Source: Massilia putida
GTDB taxonomy: Bacteria > Pseudomonadota > Gammaproteobacteria > Burkholderiales > Burkholderiaceae_D
Direction: 5' to 3'
Length of the DNA: 64,000 bases
NCBI RefSeq assembly: GCF_001941825.1
Contig: NZ_CP019038.1
Coordinates: forward strand, 186,001 to 250,000
The translations under genes were made by a program, and so were the position numbers. Positions 63,353 through 64,000 of the stretch are shown in pieces; the first letter of the stretch is position 1; the number at the start of each line of letters is the position of its first letter. Below the pieces are notes generated by a model. That model saw nothing but the letters and a program-made list of their open reading frames with translations. It made no database searches and had not been told where the DNA came from.

Positions 63353-64000
63353 TTACTGTACCTTTGCTTTTTTGACCATTTCTTCCTGGTACGCAGCCAG
63401 CTTTTGCTGGGTCAGCGCTTCGGAGATCTGCGGCTTGACTTCGTCCAGCGACGGCAGCTTGGCGGGGCGGACGTCGTCCAGCTTGATCACGTGATAGCCC
63501 ACCTGGGTCTTGACCGGGGTGTCGGTGATCGCGCCTTTCTGCAGATTGGTGAAGCCGGCAGCGAATTCCGGCGGGAACGACGACGGGCTCGCCCAATCCA
63601 GGTCGCCGCCGTTGTTGGCGGTGCCGGTGTCTTTCGATTGCTTGGCCAGGTCTTCGAACTTGGCGCCGCCTTTCAGCTTGGCGATCGCCGCCTTCGCTTC
63701 GTCTTCCGTCGCGAACAGGATATGACGCACGTGGTATTCCTTGTCGCCCGTCTGTTTCGCGAAGCGGTCGTATTCGGCTTTGACTTCGGCATCGGTAACC
63801 GGGTGCTTCGTGATGTAGTCGCGCGCGAGGGCGTTGATCACGATGGTCTGGCGGGCGTTCTCCAATGCCGCCTTGACTTCCGGATTCTTGTCGTAGCCCT
63901 GCTTGATCGCTTCCTGCATCATCACTTCGCGCGAGATCAGGTCCTTCTTGATCGCCTCACGCAGTTGCGGGCTGTCGGTGCCCTGGCCTTGTGCAACGAC
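63353..64000 (-). CDS. Periplasmic parvulin-type peptidyl-prolyl isomerase, copy 2 (cut by right edge)
   Basis: The frame is open from the window end to a stop at 63353, 215 codons. The visible part aligns throughout with copy 1: VVAQGQGTDSPQLREAIKKD, then the parvulin domain with YHVRHILFATEDEAKAAI, KQSKDTGTANNGGDLDW and QVGYHVIKLDDVRP. The missing N-terminus would hold the signal peptide and about 45 residues. A start at an internal Met (63925) would remove conserved sequence and is rejected. The gene precedes copy 1 in transcription order. Confidence 0.9.
   Translation of the reverse strand, partial: VVAQGQGTDSPQLREAIKKDLISREVMMQEAIKQGYDKNPEVKAALENARQTIVINALARDYITKHPVTDAEVKAEYDRFAKQTGDKEYHVRHILFATEDEAKAAIAKLKGGAKFEDLAKQSKDTGTANNGGDLDWASPSSFPPEFAAGFTNLQKGAITDTPVKTQVGYHVIKLDDVRPAKLPSLDEVKPQISEALTQQKLAAYQEEMVKKAKVQ

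Overview
The window looks like a chromosome segment of a GC-rich betaproteobacterium, most likely Oxalobacteraceae (Massilia/Telluria/Duganella group). This is inferred from gene content and synteny: tRNA-Leu-tig-clpP-clpX-lon-hupB-tRNA-Asp-ppiD in one run, an hpnCDE squalene set, SDR-type threonine dehydrogenase beside kbl, and thrC-moeA-moaD. No phage, transposase, CRISPR array or rRNA was seen. Antisense frames are widely open because of the base composition, so many long shadow reading frames were discarded.

Layout. 1-1172: the N-terminal part of a multi-PAS sensor protein running off the left edge. 1235-5639 (minus): a translationally coupled cyanophycin operon, iaaA-cphB-cphA. 5815-7882 (minus): a lone haem-copper oxidase subunit I followed by a DUF2244 membrane protein. 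7985-11477 (plus): a YegD-like Hsp70, a DEDDh exonuclease and a frameshifted Sel1-repeat protein, then a 47-residue small protein with its own terminator. 11834-14933: a cupin-type XRE regulator divergent from kbl-tdh (threonine to glycine), with three TTC-N8-GAA boxes between them. 15132-19673: sdaA, then thrC-moeA-moaD. 19832-24273 (minus): an orphan TRAP binding protein, a secreted M28 peptidase, and a three-gene unit (membrane protein, small XRE repressor, alpha/beta hydrolase) under a promoter covered by twin palindromes.

24420-30819: a BaiN-like flavoprotein, a small-TM/HAAS/head-GIN operon, and hpnC-hpnD-hpnE for squalene from farnesyl diphosphate. 30889-35135: an RND efflux pair. 35437-44699: the protein quality-control block (trigger factor, ClpP, ClpX, Lon, HU, PpiD) with tRNA-Leu and two tRNA-Asp genes. 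44800-53455: GNAT, cyanase, tRNA 2-selenouridine synthase, TesA-type esterase, a YbbA-type ATPase without permease, NAD(P)HX repair enzyme and 5-oxoprolinase. 53552-64000: a COG4705-like membrane protein, a receiver-TPR protein, purL, two small membrane proteins, a two-domain SGNH esterase, and two tandem parvulin isomerases, the second cut by the right edge.

Two genes absent from simple long-ORF lists are added: a 47-residue protein at 11633-11776 and a 43-residue membrane peptide at 27318-27449. The most interesting observations are the autoregulated XRE/hydrolase operon with paired 20-bp palindromes, the operator triplet between the cupin regulator and kbl, the receiver-TPR protein whose phosphoacceptor position is Glu, a promoter/terminator pair between clpX and lon that could make a short RNA or attenuated leader, a tRNA-Asp 3' remnant next to two hairpins, and the SGNH esterase carrying a glucosidase-type sugar-binding domain.
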